This document shows positions 1 through 5,017 of a DNA stretch of 5,029 bases, piece by piece. Source of the DNA: Accumulibacter sp. (GTDB taxonomy: Bacteria > Pseudomonadota > Gammaproteobacteria > Burkholderiales > Rhodocyclaceae); the NCBI GenBank assembly GCA_031264825.1, contig JAISDL010000173.1, forward strand, positions 1-5,029, given 5' to 3'. Position numbers and translations under genes: made by a program. A model generated the notes under the pieces. It worked only from the letters and a program-made list of their open reading frames with translations, had not been told where the DNA came from and ran no database searches. Within the stretch, counting starts at the first letter, position 1. Each line of letters opens with the position of its first letter.

Positions 1-313
1 ACCGTCACCATCGCCTGGTCTTCGATGCGCTGCCGCGTGATGACCGTGACCGACTGCGGCGTCTCATGAATCGCAAGCGGCAACTTGGTCGCCGAACTCA
101 TCGACCGCGTCGTATAAGAACCCGTGCCTTCGGTCGTCTCGGAAACCGCACTCTCGGTAACGGTTACGACGGGAAGTTCCGCCTCTCGCGCCTGCTCCTG
201 TGCAAGCGCTGTGCACGAGGCGAGCGAGAGCGCACCAAAATATGCGAGGCGAGTAATCCCCCCCCCCCTATTTTATGTCTTATATATTTTATCTTTATTA
301 ATACATTTTCCAT
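1..313 (-). CDS. TonB-dependent siderophore receptor, 5' part, frame interrupted by a G11 tract
   Basis: Outer-membrane gated channel for ferric-siderophore uptake, energised by TonB-ExbB-ExbD. Reading leftwards from 257 the frame is open to the window edge. It shows a hydrophobic signal segment ending ...LASCTALA|QEQA, a TonB-box-like ELPVVTVTE, and then the start of the plug domain with TKLPLAIHETPQSVTVITRQ followed by RIEDQAMVT. The HETPQSVTVITRQR block is characteristic of the siderophore-receptor branch; no STN signalling domain precedes it. The only good start is ATG 313-311, preceded by GGGGAG at 7 nt. Between it and the signal segment lies a run of 11 G. As sequenced, the ATG frame is shifted and ends at a TAA at 166-164 (about 49 codons). 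With 9 or 12 G, the ATG joins the receptor frame and gives MENVLIKIKYIRHKI-Gly(n)-ITRLAYF..., a normal basic N-region plus hydrophobic core. No ATG, GTG or TTG lies between the tract and the plug. The 3' end is outside the window. Family assignment is firm; the ON/OFF state is inferred. Confidence 0.85.
258..268 (-). repeat. Homopolymeric G11 tract (C11 on plus strand), candidate phase-variation switch
   Basis: Eleven uninterrupted C on the plus strand, read as G11 in the receptor gene. It sits between the ATG at 313 and the signal-peptide core. Tracts of this length are prone to slipped-strand mispairing. A change of +1 or -2 would bring the start codon into frame with the receptor, so the tract would act as a translational ON/OFF switch. 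The length could be miscounted by sequencing or assembly. Confidence 0.7.
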
Positions 314-320
314 CAAACCA

Positions 321-326
321 CTCCCC
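321..326 (-). promoter_or_regulatory. Ribosome binding site deciding the receptor start
   Basis: On the minus strand TAAAGGGGAG precedes the ATG at 313-311, with 7 nt between GGGGAG and the start codon. This is the only well-placed Shine-Dalgarno and ATG pair ahead of the receptor. It is the main reason to put the homopolymer inside the coding sequence rather than upstream of it. A second ATG at about 306-304 is in another frame and meets TAA after one codon. Confidence 0.65.
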
Positions 327-410
327 TTTATCGATCAATTTTGAAAAACCACACCGAAACCGCTTCCTTTTCAGAAGCTGTTCCGTCGCGGCCATCCCCC
401 AGCCCACCTC

Positions 411-510
411 ATTCCCTTTCCAGTTCGCGCTGGGTTGACTTCGCCTTGCGGCAGGTAAATACCATCCAGCGCTCGTGCTTCTTTAAGCGTGAGTAAACTG
501 GAAAAGGAAT
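411..510. repeat. 100-bp imperfect inverted-repeat structure
   Basis: The outer arms are ATTCCCTTTCCAGTT (411-425) and AACTGGAAAAGGAAT (496-510), complementary at 14 of 15 positions. A nested pair, GCGCTGG (427-433) and CCAGCGC (468-474), continues the left arm almost directly. On the right side about 21 nt, including a GCTT-CTTT-AAGC mini-hairpin, are inserted between the two stem parts. The whole could fold as one long branched hairpin in the receptor leader transcript or as a cruciform. No flanking target duplication was seen. It may be a small mobile repeat, a structured leader or a protein-binding region. Confidence 0.5.
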
Positions 511-560
511 AAGGCCAATGGCGTTTCGCCACTCTACTCCCGAAACCAAGTAATGTAAAC

Positions 561-579
561 GATAATTAATATCGTTATT
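561..579. promoter_or_regulatory. Candidate Fur box
   Basis: GATAATTAATATCGTTATT agrees with the classical 19-bp Fur consensus GATAATGATAATCATTATC at 14 of 19 positions by hand alignment. It contains the near-perfect palindrome AACGATA-N5-TATCGTT. It lies in an AT-rich block about 250 bp upstream of the receptor start and about 275 bp upstream of rquA. Iron repression of the siderophore receptor is the natural reading, though the distance is long and AT-rich sequence can match by chance. Confidence 0.4.
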
Positions 580-774
580 ATTTTCAGTGTTGCTTTAAGC
601 CGATTCTTTAACGATCGCCTCGCCCCTGCCGTAGCGTTTATGCAAGGTACGACACGCTCCGCGCGTAGCAACGCAGGACAGGGGACGGAAAAAATCCCGC
701 ATTCCGCCCTTCTCCCCTCGCCTTCCGAACCCGAAAAATCGAGAAGGCGCGGCGGTGCGTCGCGCATCCTGTCG

Positions 775-780
775 TATAAT
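775..780 (+). promoter_or_regulatory. Candidate -10 hexamer for the rquA operon
   Basis: A perfect TATAAT lies 73 nt upstream of the rquA ATG, in otherwise GC-rich sequence. No TTGACA-like hexamer is visible 16-18 nt upstream (that stretch is GCGGTG-like), so the promoter would depend on an activator or on another sigma factor. The predicted leader is about 65 nt. Confidence 0.35.
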
Positions 781-853
781 CAAAATTCTCATTTCGGAAT
801 CGGAAAACGTGACCCGCGACGGGTGTGCCGCGACTACGCAACGGGAACAATTC

Positions 854-1561
854 ATGACCAAAAAGTCTCTTCTGCCGATCGGCAACCCATATTACGAAAA
901 CGTGCCGGAATACATGACCGAGGTCTATGACTGGGCTTACGTCAATCCGAGGAACGCGGGGTGGCTCGACAACAACTGGGTCGTCCGCATTCTGCTGTTT
1001 TTCAACGACCAGCGCCTGATGCGCGCCTATCTGAACGAAGTCACGGAAGGGGCGCGGGTCTGGCAGGTCGCGCACGTCTATGGCGAGCTTGTCCGGCGCG
1101 TCGCGCGCAAGGTCGGCCCGAAGGGCGCGTTTCTCGTAACCGACGTCACGCCAGTGCAGGTCGAGCACGCCAAAATCAAGCTCGCCGGGATCGACTGGGC
1201 GCGGGCCGTTCGCGCCGACGCGGGCGATTATTCGCCGGACGGCGAGGAATTCGACGTGATTTGCAGTTTTTTCCTGCTCCACGAAGTGCCGGAAGCGAAG
1301 AAGATCGCGGTCGTCAACAATATGCTCCGCCATCTCGCCAAGGGGAAGAAGCTCGTTTTTGTCGATTATTACAACCCGAAGCCGTGGCAGCCGATCCGCT
1401 ATATCCTGAAAGTCGTCAATCACTTCCTCGAACCCTTCGCCGAAGCGCTGTGGAAAAAGGAAATCCGCGATTACGCGGACGATGCCGACCGCTACGTCTG
1501 GCGCCAGAAGACTTTCTTCGCCGGGGTTTATCAATGCGTCGTCGTTGAGCACAAGGACTGA
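854..1561 (+). CDS. rquA: Rhodoquinone biosynthesis protein RquA
   Basis: RquA (235 aa) converts ubiquinone to rhodoquinone by replacing a ring methoxy group with an amine; S-adenosylmethionine is reported as the amino donor. Rhodoquinone feeds electrons to fumarate reductase under low oxygen. The protein is a divergent class I methyltransferase fold. Diagnostic segments are VPEYMTEVYDWAYVNPRN (residues 17-34), VWQVAHVYGELVRRVA (69-84), in which the usual glycine-rich SAM motif is replaced by QVAHVYG, the strand-2 region TDVTPVQVEHAK (96-107), DVICSFFLLHEVP (134-146), LVFVDYYNPKP (167-177) and the C-terminal EPFAEALWKKEI...WRQKTFFAGVYQ. The ATG at 854 follows a modest GGGA at about 8 nt; upstream in-frame codons lack family similarity. 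Length fits the family. It is first in an operon, 31 bp ahead of the protease gene. No signal peptide is present. It probably acts at the cytoplasmic membrane surface, where quinones lie (inferred). Confidence 0.93.
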   Translation: MTKKSLLPIGNPYYENVPEYMTEVYDWAYVNPRNAGWLDNNWVVRILLFFNDQRLMRAYLNEVTEGARVWQVAHVYGELVRRVARKVGPKGAFLVTDVTPVQVEHAKIKLAGIDWARAVRADAGDYSPDGEEFDVICSFFLLHEVPEAKKIAVVNNMLRHLAKGKKLVFVDYYNPKPWQPIRYILKVVNHFLEPFAEALWKKEIRDYADDADRYVWRQKTFFAGVYQCVVVEHKD

Positions 1562-1576
1562 AGCGGGGATAATCCC

Positions 1577-1583
1577 AAGGAGG
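1577..1583 (+). promoter_or_regulatory. Strong ribosome binding site choosing the second in-frame ATG
   Basis: AAGGAGG ends directly against an ATG at 1584, which leaves no spacer, and lies 9 nt before a second in-frame ATG at 1593. Only the second has usable spacing. Starting at 1593 also gives a clean signal peptide beginning MRTKRR. Confidence 0.7.
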
Positions 1584-1592
1584 ATGAAAACC

Positions 1593-2252
1593 ATGCGGAC
1601 GAAACGTCGTTTGAGCGCGTCGGGCGCCCTGATGAATTTGGCGCTTTTTCTGGCTTTCGCATCGCCGGCGTGGGCGACGGACGTCGGGATCGCGGGGATA
1701 TTTCCCGGAAAAGCGCTCCTGACGATCAACGGCGGCCCGCCGCGTATCGTTGCTGTCGGCGCGGTCGCCGACGGCGTCAAGGTCGTCTCGATCCTCGGAG
1801 ACACGGTCACTCTTGAATTCGACGGCGGGACGCGCGTCATGCGCGTCGGGCAGAATGTCGCCGCGCAGCGTTCGACGAGCACACGGCAGACCGCGATCCT
1901 GACGGCGGATGCGCGAGGCCATTTCATGACGACAGGCTACATCAACGGCGTGTCGGTGCGCTTCATGGTCGATACCGGCGCGTCGATGATCGGCATCGGC
2001 GCGTCAGACGCGCACCGTCTCGCGCTCAACACGATCAACGGCGAGCGTGGCATGGCGAGCACGGCGAACGGAACCGCATACGTCACACGGATCAAGCTCG
2101 ACTCGGTTCGCGTCGGCGACATTACCGTAAACGGCGTCGACGCGCTCGTGCATGAAACCAACATTCCTTTCGTACTCCTCGGCATGAGTTTCCTGAACCG
2201 GATGGAAATGGTGCGCGACGGCGGAACGATGACGCTGAAAAAACGTTTTTGA
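1593..2252 (+). CDS. Secreted retropepsin-like aspartic protease (clan AA, TIGR02281-like)
   Basis: 219 aa. A signal peptide is evident: basic MRTKRR, hydrophobic core at about residues 11-25, and cleavage likely after ASPAWA (residue 28), so the protein should be periplasmic. Residues 29-95 form a small beta-rich N-terminal region (IAGIFPGKALLTINGG, then VSILGDTVTLEFDGG and RVGQNV) that I know from similar proteobacterial proteins but cannot name. Residues about 100-219 are the retropepsin domain: GHFMTTGYINGVSVRF, the catalytic FMVDTGAS with Asp127, and the hydrophobic flap-side motif FVLLGMSFLNR (193-203). A single DT/SGA motif means it would work as a homodimer, as retroviral proteases do. 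The substrate is unknown. It is the second gene of the rquA operon and is overlapped at its stop codon by the NUDIX gene. Confidence 0.85.
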   Translation: MRTKRRLSASGALMNLALFLAFASPAWATDVGIAGIFPGKALLTINGGPPRIVAVGAVADGVKVVSILGDTVTLEFDGGTRVMRVGQNVAAQRSTSTRQTAILTADARGHFMTTGYINGVSVRFMVDTGASMIGIGASDAHRLALNTINGERGMASTANGTAYVTRIKLDSVRVGDITVNGVDALVHETNIPFVLLGMSFLNRMEMVRDGGTMTLKKRF

Positions 2253-2980
2253 ACACCATGAAAATCGCCATGCCTTCCGAATCCTGTGAATCCTGCGAAC
2301 CTTCCGATTCCTCCGGTTCGTCTGCTTCATCGCATGCGTCGGGTAGACCGCCCTGCCCTTCCTTTCCGGTCGACCTCGAATATCTACGCGCGGCGCTTTT
2401 GAAAGACCCCGGAACCGAGGAGAGAATCGGCGGTCACGGATGGGACGACGAAAACGCCGAAAGCGTTGAAAACAGCCGGAAGCTCGTCCCCGCGTCGATC
2501 ATGTTTCCGATCGTCCTGCGCGACGATGAGCCACACGTCCTCTTTACGCGCCGCACCGACCACCTGAGGGACCATCCCGGGCAGATCTGCTTTCCGGGCG
2601 GACGCGCCGACCCCGGTGACGCTTCCGCCGCGGATACCGCGATCCGCGAGGTGTGGGAGGAAACGGGGATATCCGCCGACCGGGTCGAGGTCATCGGCTA
2701 CCTGCCCGACCGCTGGACGATCACGGGTTTCAGGATCACGCCCGTCGTCGCCCTCGTCCGACCGCCGTTCGAACTCAAGCCCGACGCCTTTGAAGTCGCC
2801 GACATTTTCGAAGCCCCGCTCGCCTTTCTCCTCGATTTGGCGAACCACCGCGTCACGCTGGTGCCGGGTTCGGCGCGTTCGCTCGTTTCCATCCCCTACG
2901 GCGAGCGCAATATTTGGGGCGCGACGGCGGGGATCATCCACGCATTTTCGAAGCGTCTAGCCGCGGGCTTTCCACGATAA
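2249..2980 (+). CDS. NUDIX hydrolase, CoA pyrophosphatase (NudL/CoAse) type
   Basis: 243 aa from TTG 2249. Predicted to cleave the pyrophosphate of coenzyme A or acyl-CoA, giving 3',5'-ADP and (acyl-)phosphopantetheine, with Mg or Mn. The CoAse signature LFTRRTDHLRDHPGQICFPGG (residues 98-118) precedes a Nudix box, GRADPGD (118-124) then TAIREVWEETGI (130-141). The first acidic residue is Asp and the box carries one extra residue, as I recall being usual for this family; RE..EE is intact. WTITGFRITPVVALV (156-170) and the F-EVADIFEAPL segment also fit. Residues 1-40 are an added Ser/Cys-rich, probably disordered tail. TTG overlaps the protease stop (TTGA), which suggests translational coupling; ATG at 2258 or 2270 are alternative starts and none has a clear Shine-Dalgarno. 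It is the last gene of the operon and converges on the NamZ-type gene 22 bp away; no terminator hairpin is visible. Confidence 0.85.
   Translation: MNTMKIAMPSESCESCEPSDSSGSSASSHASGRPPCPSFPVDLEYLRAALLKDPGTEERIGGHGWDDENAESVENSRKLVPASIMFPIVLRDDEPHVLFTRRTDHLRDHPGQICFPGGRADPGDASAADTAIREVWEETGISADRVEVIGYLPDRWTITGFRITPVVALVRPPFELKPDAFEVADIFEAPLAFLLDLANHRVTLVPGSARSLVSIPYGERNIWGATAGIIHAFSKRLAAGFPR
2279..2332 (+). repeat. Degenerate 9-bp tandem repeat encoding ESC-ESC-EPS-DSS-GSS-ASS
   Basis: Six consecutive 9-bp units (GAATCCTGT, GAATCCTGC, GAACCTTCC, GATTCCTCC, GGTTCGTCT, GCTTCATCG) encode residues 11-28 of the NUDIX protein. The first two differ at one base; later units drift. Copy-number change would keep the reading frame and only lengthen the tail. 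Confidence 0.5.
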
Positions 2981-3002
2981 TCCAGAATATCCAACCGCAG
3001 TT

Positions 3003-4214
3003 TCAGTAAACCAGAAAAGCCTCGCGCTCGTCCCGCCAGCGCATTTCGTCGGCGCTTGCTGCGCGGTCGAGGTCTTCCGGCGTCGCTTCCGGGTCGTCGA
3101 CCCACTCGCGCAGCAGCGTCCCGCCGTTGATCAGGTCGATCGCGAGGCGATCGCGCTCGTATTCGTAGGGGAAATCGCGCCACAGCGCGTAATCGGGGTA
3201 AAGCCGCCGCAGAGCCTTGAACGCGAGCGCTTGCAGCCGCCAGGGGCGAAAGTCGGGAGGGCTGTAATGCGGCGCTTCGACGTGAATTTGAACACCGTGA
3301 CACAACGCTCCGGCGTGTTTGTGAAAAACCGGCTCGAAGACGGTCTCGCGCAGACGGCAACCGCTCGTCCAATCGGGGGCGAGTGCGGCCATTTCGTCGA
3401 GCATCCGTCGGGCGTCGAGGTCGGGCGCGCCGAAGCCTTCGAGCGGGCGCGTCGTCCCGCGCGCTTCCGAGAGCGTCGTGCCTTCGAGCATGACCGTGCC
3501 GGGGTAACAACGCGCCATCGATACATTCGGCGCGTTCGGGCTCGGATTGACCCACGCGCGCTCTCCGACCGGCCAGCCGTACCCCGGTGCGGCGTCCGGC
3601 GACCAGCCGCGCATCGGAACGACCGTCAGGTCGAGGTCGAGCTTCAGGTGAGCGACGAACCAGCGCGCGAGTTCACCGAGCGTGAGGCCATGCCGCATCG
3701 GCAGCGGGCCGGCGCCGACGAAGCTCTCCCAACCCGCCTGGAGCAGCGTGCCCTCGACCGGGCGTCCGACGGGATTCGGCCGGTCGAGCACGCAGACGGG
3801 TTTCGCGTACCTGGCCGCGGCTTCGAGCAGGTAGCGTAGCGTCGTGATGAAGGTATAGATACGGCAGCCCAAGTCCTGGAGGTCGATCAGCAGCGCGTCG
3901 AAGCTCGCCATCATTTCGGGCGTCGGGCGCCGCGTTTTGCCGTAGAGGCTGAAGACCGGAATCGAGTGGACCGGGTCGAAAAAATCGTCCGATTCGACCA
4001 TATTGTCCTGCTTGTCGCCGCGCAGGCCGTGCTGCGGCCCGAACGCGGCGGAAAGGCGAATCCCCGGCAGCGCCGCGAGCGCATCGAGCGCGTGCGTCAG
4101 GTTTTCCGTGACCGACGCCGGGTGCGCGACGAGCGCGATGCGTTTTCCGGCCAGAGGCTTTCGCCATTCTACTTCTTCGATGAAACGGTCGAGTCCGAAA
4201 CGAAGGCTGGACAT
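3003..4214 (-). CDS. DUF1343 / NamZ family protein (exo-beta-N-acetylmuramidase family, GH171)
   Basis: 403 aa, full length for the family. Characterised NamZ proteins release MurNAc from the non-reducing end of peptidoglycan fragments for cell-wall recycling. Family segments in order: GKRIALVAHPASVT (residues 23-36), AAFGPQHGLRGDKQDNM (56-72), IPVFSLYGKTRRPT (85-98), FDALLIDLQDLGCRIYTFIT (105-124), VCVLDRPNPVG (140-150), a region ending WVNPSPNAPNV (221-231), TVMLEGTTLSEARGTTRPLE (240-259) with FGAP after it, and a C-terminal domain with HYSPPDFRPWR and NGGTLLREW. The N-terminus has no signal peptide, so the protein is predicted to be cytoplasmic. Position 61 is Gln in PQHG, where, as I recall, Bacillus NamZ has Glu in PEHG. 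The ATG at 4214 fits the family start; its ribosome binding site is weak. It lies 70 bp downstream of the DOMON-like gene on the same strand, so the two are probably one operon. Confidence 0.88.
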   Translation of the reverse strand: MSSLRFGLDRFIEEVEWRKPLAGKRIALVAHPASVTENLTHALDALAALPGIRLSAAFGPQHGLRGDKQDNMVESDDFFDPVHSIPVFSLYGKTRRPTPEMMASFDALLIDLQDLGCRIYTFITTLRYLLEAAARYAKPVCVLDRPNPVGRPVEGTLLQAGWESFVGAGPLPMRHGLTLGELARWFVAHLKLDLDLTVVPMRGWSPDAAPGYGWPVGERAWVNPSPNAPNVSMARCYPGTVMLEGTTLSEARGTTRPLEGFGAPDLDARRMLDEMAALAPDWTSGCRLRETVFEPVFHKHAGALCHGVQIHVEAPHYSPPDFRPWRLQALAFKALRRLYPDYALWRDFPYEYERDRLAIDLINGGTLLREWVDDPEATPEDLDRAASADEMRWRDEREAFLVY

Positions 4215-4284
4215 GAGGCGCTTTCTGAATCAATCGGAAGTGTTGAAAATTAAAGGGATCGGCGAAACTGGAAATTCAATCAAT

Positions 4285-4845
4285 TCAACCCCTCCCGGGT
4301 TCGCAAAGGAAACCGTCGCGGCGGTGAAAGTCGGGACGTTCGCCCGCATGGTGAAGCGCCCAGTAGGTCAAACCGCCGGGGGTCTCGACGACGGCCGAGA
4401 GGCCGACCCGCATCGCGTCGGAAAAAGCCGCGCCGTCACTGTACGCGACGACGGCGCGGAGTTCCAGCAACGGCGGTCGGAGTCTGGTGCTGATCTTCGG
4501 CGCTTCCACAGGGGCGTCCGCGCGCCCTTGGCGATAGTCGGAAAAATCGTAGACCGCCCAATCGCCGGACGGGGAAAAATTGAATTCGCGGTAATCGCTC
4601 CGATTCGCCGACGCGAGAAAGGCTTCAAAACACGTGTGTTCCCAAAGCCGATCGGCGCGCCTCGGCGTACGTTCCGCGCGGTACGCGCGAAACGGGAAAA
4701 GCGGTGCGAGGAAGGTAAACGCGGCGCCTTCGGCGCGTAACAAATAACGAAATTCCCAAGCGCCCGTCCTCAAACGGTCACACGCCGCTTCGAGCGACAC
4801 GAGTTCCGAAGGCGGTGCGCAGGGGTGGCGGACGAGAGCGTGCAT
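4285..4845 (-). CDS. DOMON-like domain protein
   Basis: 186 aa from ATG 4845. It matches the small proteobacterial DOMON-like family, a beta-sandwich fold related to type 9 carbohydrate-binding modules. Characteristic segments are RLWEHTCFEAFLA (residues 66-78), YREFNFSPSGDWAVYDFSDY (85-104) with an R after it, LELRAVVAY (127-135), YWALHHAGERPDFH (161-174) and a short tail. There is no signal peptide or membrane segment. No enzyme activity is known to me; a ligand (sugar or haem) binding role is inferred from the fold. An upstream in-frame TTG at 4932 would add 29 basic residues unlike the family, so ATG 4845 is preferred despite a weak ribosome binding site. It probably forms an operon with the downstream NamZ-type gene, which suggests cell-wall sugar metabolism, though that link is by position only. 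Confidence 0.8.
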   Translation of the reverse strand: MHALVRHPCAPPSELVSLEAACDRLRTGAWEFRYLLRAEGAAFTFLAPLFPFRAYRAERTPRRADRLWEHTCFEAFLASANRSDYREFNFSPSGDWAVYDFSDYRQGRADAPVEAPKISTRLRPPLLELRAVVAYSDGAAFSDAMRVGLSAVVETPGGLTYWALHHAGERPDFHRRDGFLCEPGRG

Positions 4846-4940
4846 GGGCGTCGGAAGATTTGAACTGTGGGAATGTCGGGATTTTAAGGAATTTCGCCCC
4901 GCGGTGCGGAGCCGCCTCGAGATTTTTCGCAAATATGGAA

Positions 4941-4969
4941 AATATATGCCGTCATTGACACACGGGCAA
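4941..4969 (-). promoter_or_regulatory. Candidate sigma70 promoter for the DOMON-like/NamZ-type operon
   Basis: On the minus strand: TTGCCC (4969-4964; 4 of 6 to TTGACA), a 17-nt spacer, and TATATT (4946-4941; 5 of 6 to TATAAT). Transcription would start near 4935, leaving about a 90-nt leader before the ATG at 4845. Confidence 0.45.
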
Positions 4970-4983
4970 AAGTTGAAGATACT
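4955..4983 (+). promoter_or_regulatory. Candidate sigma70 promoter for a rightward gene
   Basis: A perfect TTGACA (4955-4960), a 17-nt spacer, and GATACT (4978-4983; 4 of 6). An AT-rich run just upstream (about 4921-4950) could serve as an UP element. It overlaps the leftward promoter, so the two would compete or be co-regulated. Confidence 0.5.
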
Positions 4984-5017
4984 TGCAGATTATTCAGAAT
5001 TTCCAGGACACTCTCCG

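Larger units (their letters stand above)
314..853. other. 540-bp intergenic region between divergent receptor and rquA genes
   Basis: No supported gene. From left to right it holds the receptor's ribosome binding site, a small GCTTC/GAAGC hairpin (362-378), a 100-bp inverted-repeat structure (411-510), a TGGCG-TTT-CGCCA hairpin (519-531), an AT-rich block with a Fur-box-like palindrome (about 551-590), and a -10 hexamer (775-780) ahead of rquA. Minus-strand readings through about 535-375 stay open in two frames but have no start codon with a ribosome binding site, and I recognise no family in them. They may be remnants of something or chance. The receptor promoter could not be placed; if it lies near the Fur-like site, the leader would be about 240 nt. 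Confidence 0.5.

Noticed and set aside
213..215. Lipobox-like LASC in the receptor signal segment
   Set aside because: The four residues fit a lipobox, but TonB-dependent receptors are not normally lipoproteins and a better signal peptidase I site (ALA|QE) follows four residues later.
66..438. Short plus-strand frames across the receptor start and leader
   Set aside because: They run through the C11 tract and antisense to the receptor; no Shine-Dalgarno and no coherent protein features.
411..510. Integron attC site
   Set aside because: The inverted repeat is attC-sized, but the conserved R' and R'' core sites (GTTRRRY / RYYYAAC) are not present at the right places.
519..541. Similarity of TTTCGCCACTCTACTCC here to TTTCGCCATTCTACTTC near 4158
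   Set aside because: A short match in one intergenic and one coding place with no extension on either side; most likely chance.
638..1927. A long open frame on the minus strand antisense to rquA and the protease
   Set aside because: It is a by-product of GC-rich codon use opposite genuine genes; its sequence is low-complexity and R/P/V-rich, with no family motif, and it spans two gene boundaries.
4003..4740. Plus-strand open frame opposite the NamZ-type and DOMON-like genes
   Set aside because: Arg-rich shadow with no recognisable domain; both genes opposite have clear family signatures.
4725..4740. GCGCC-TTC-GGCGC hairpin as a terminator
   Set aside because: It lies inside the DOMON-like coding sequence and has no following T run; it is explained by GC-rich codons.
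4897..4926. GC-rich stem followed by ATTTTT read as a plus-strand terminator
   Set aside because: The stem is only about five pairs with a G-T pair, and no plus-strand gene ends upstream of it.
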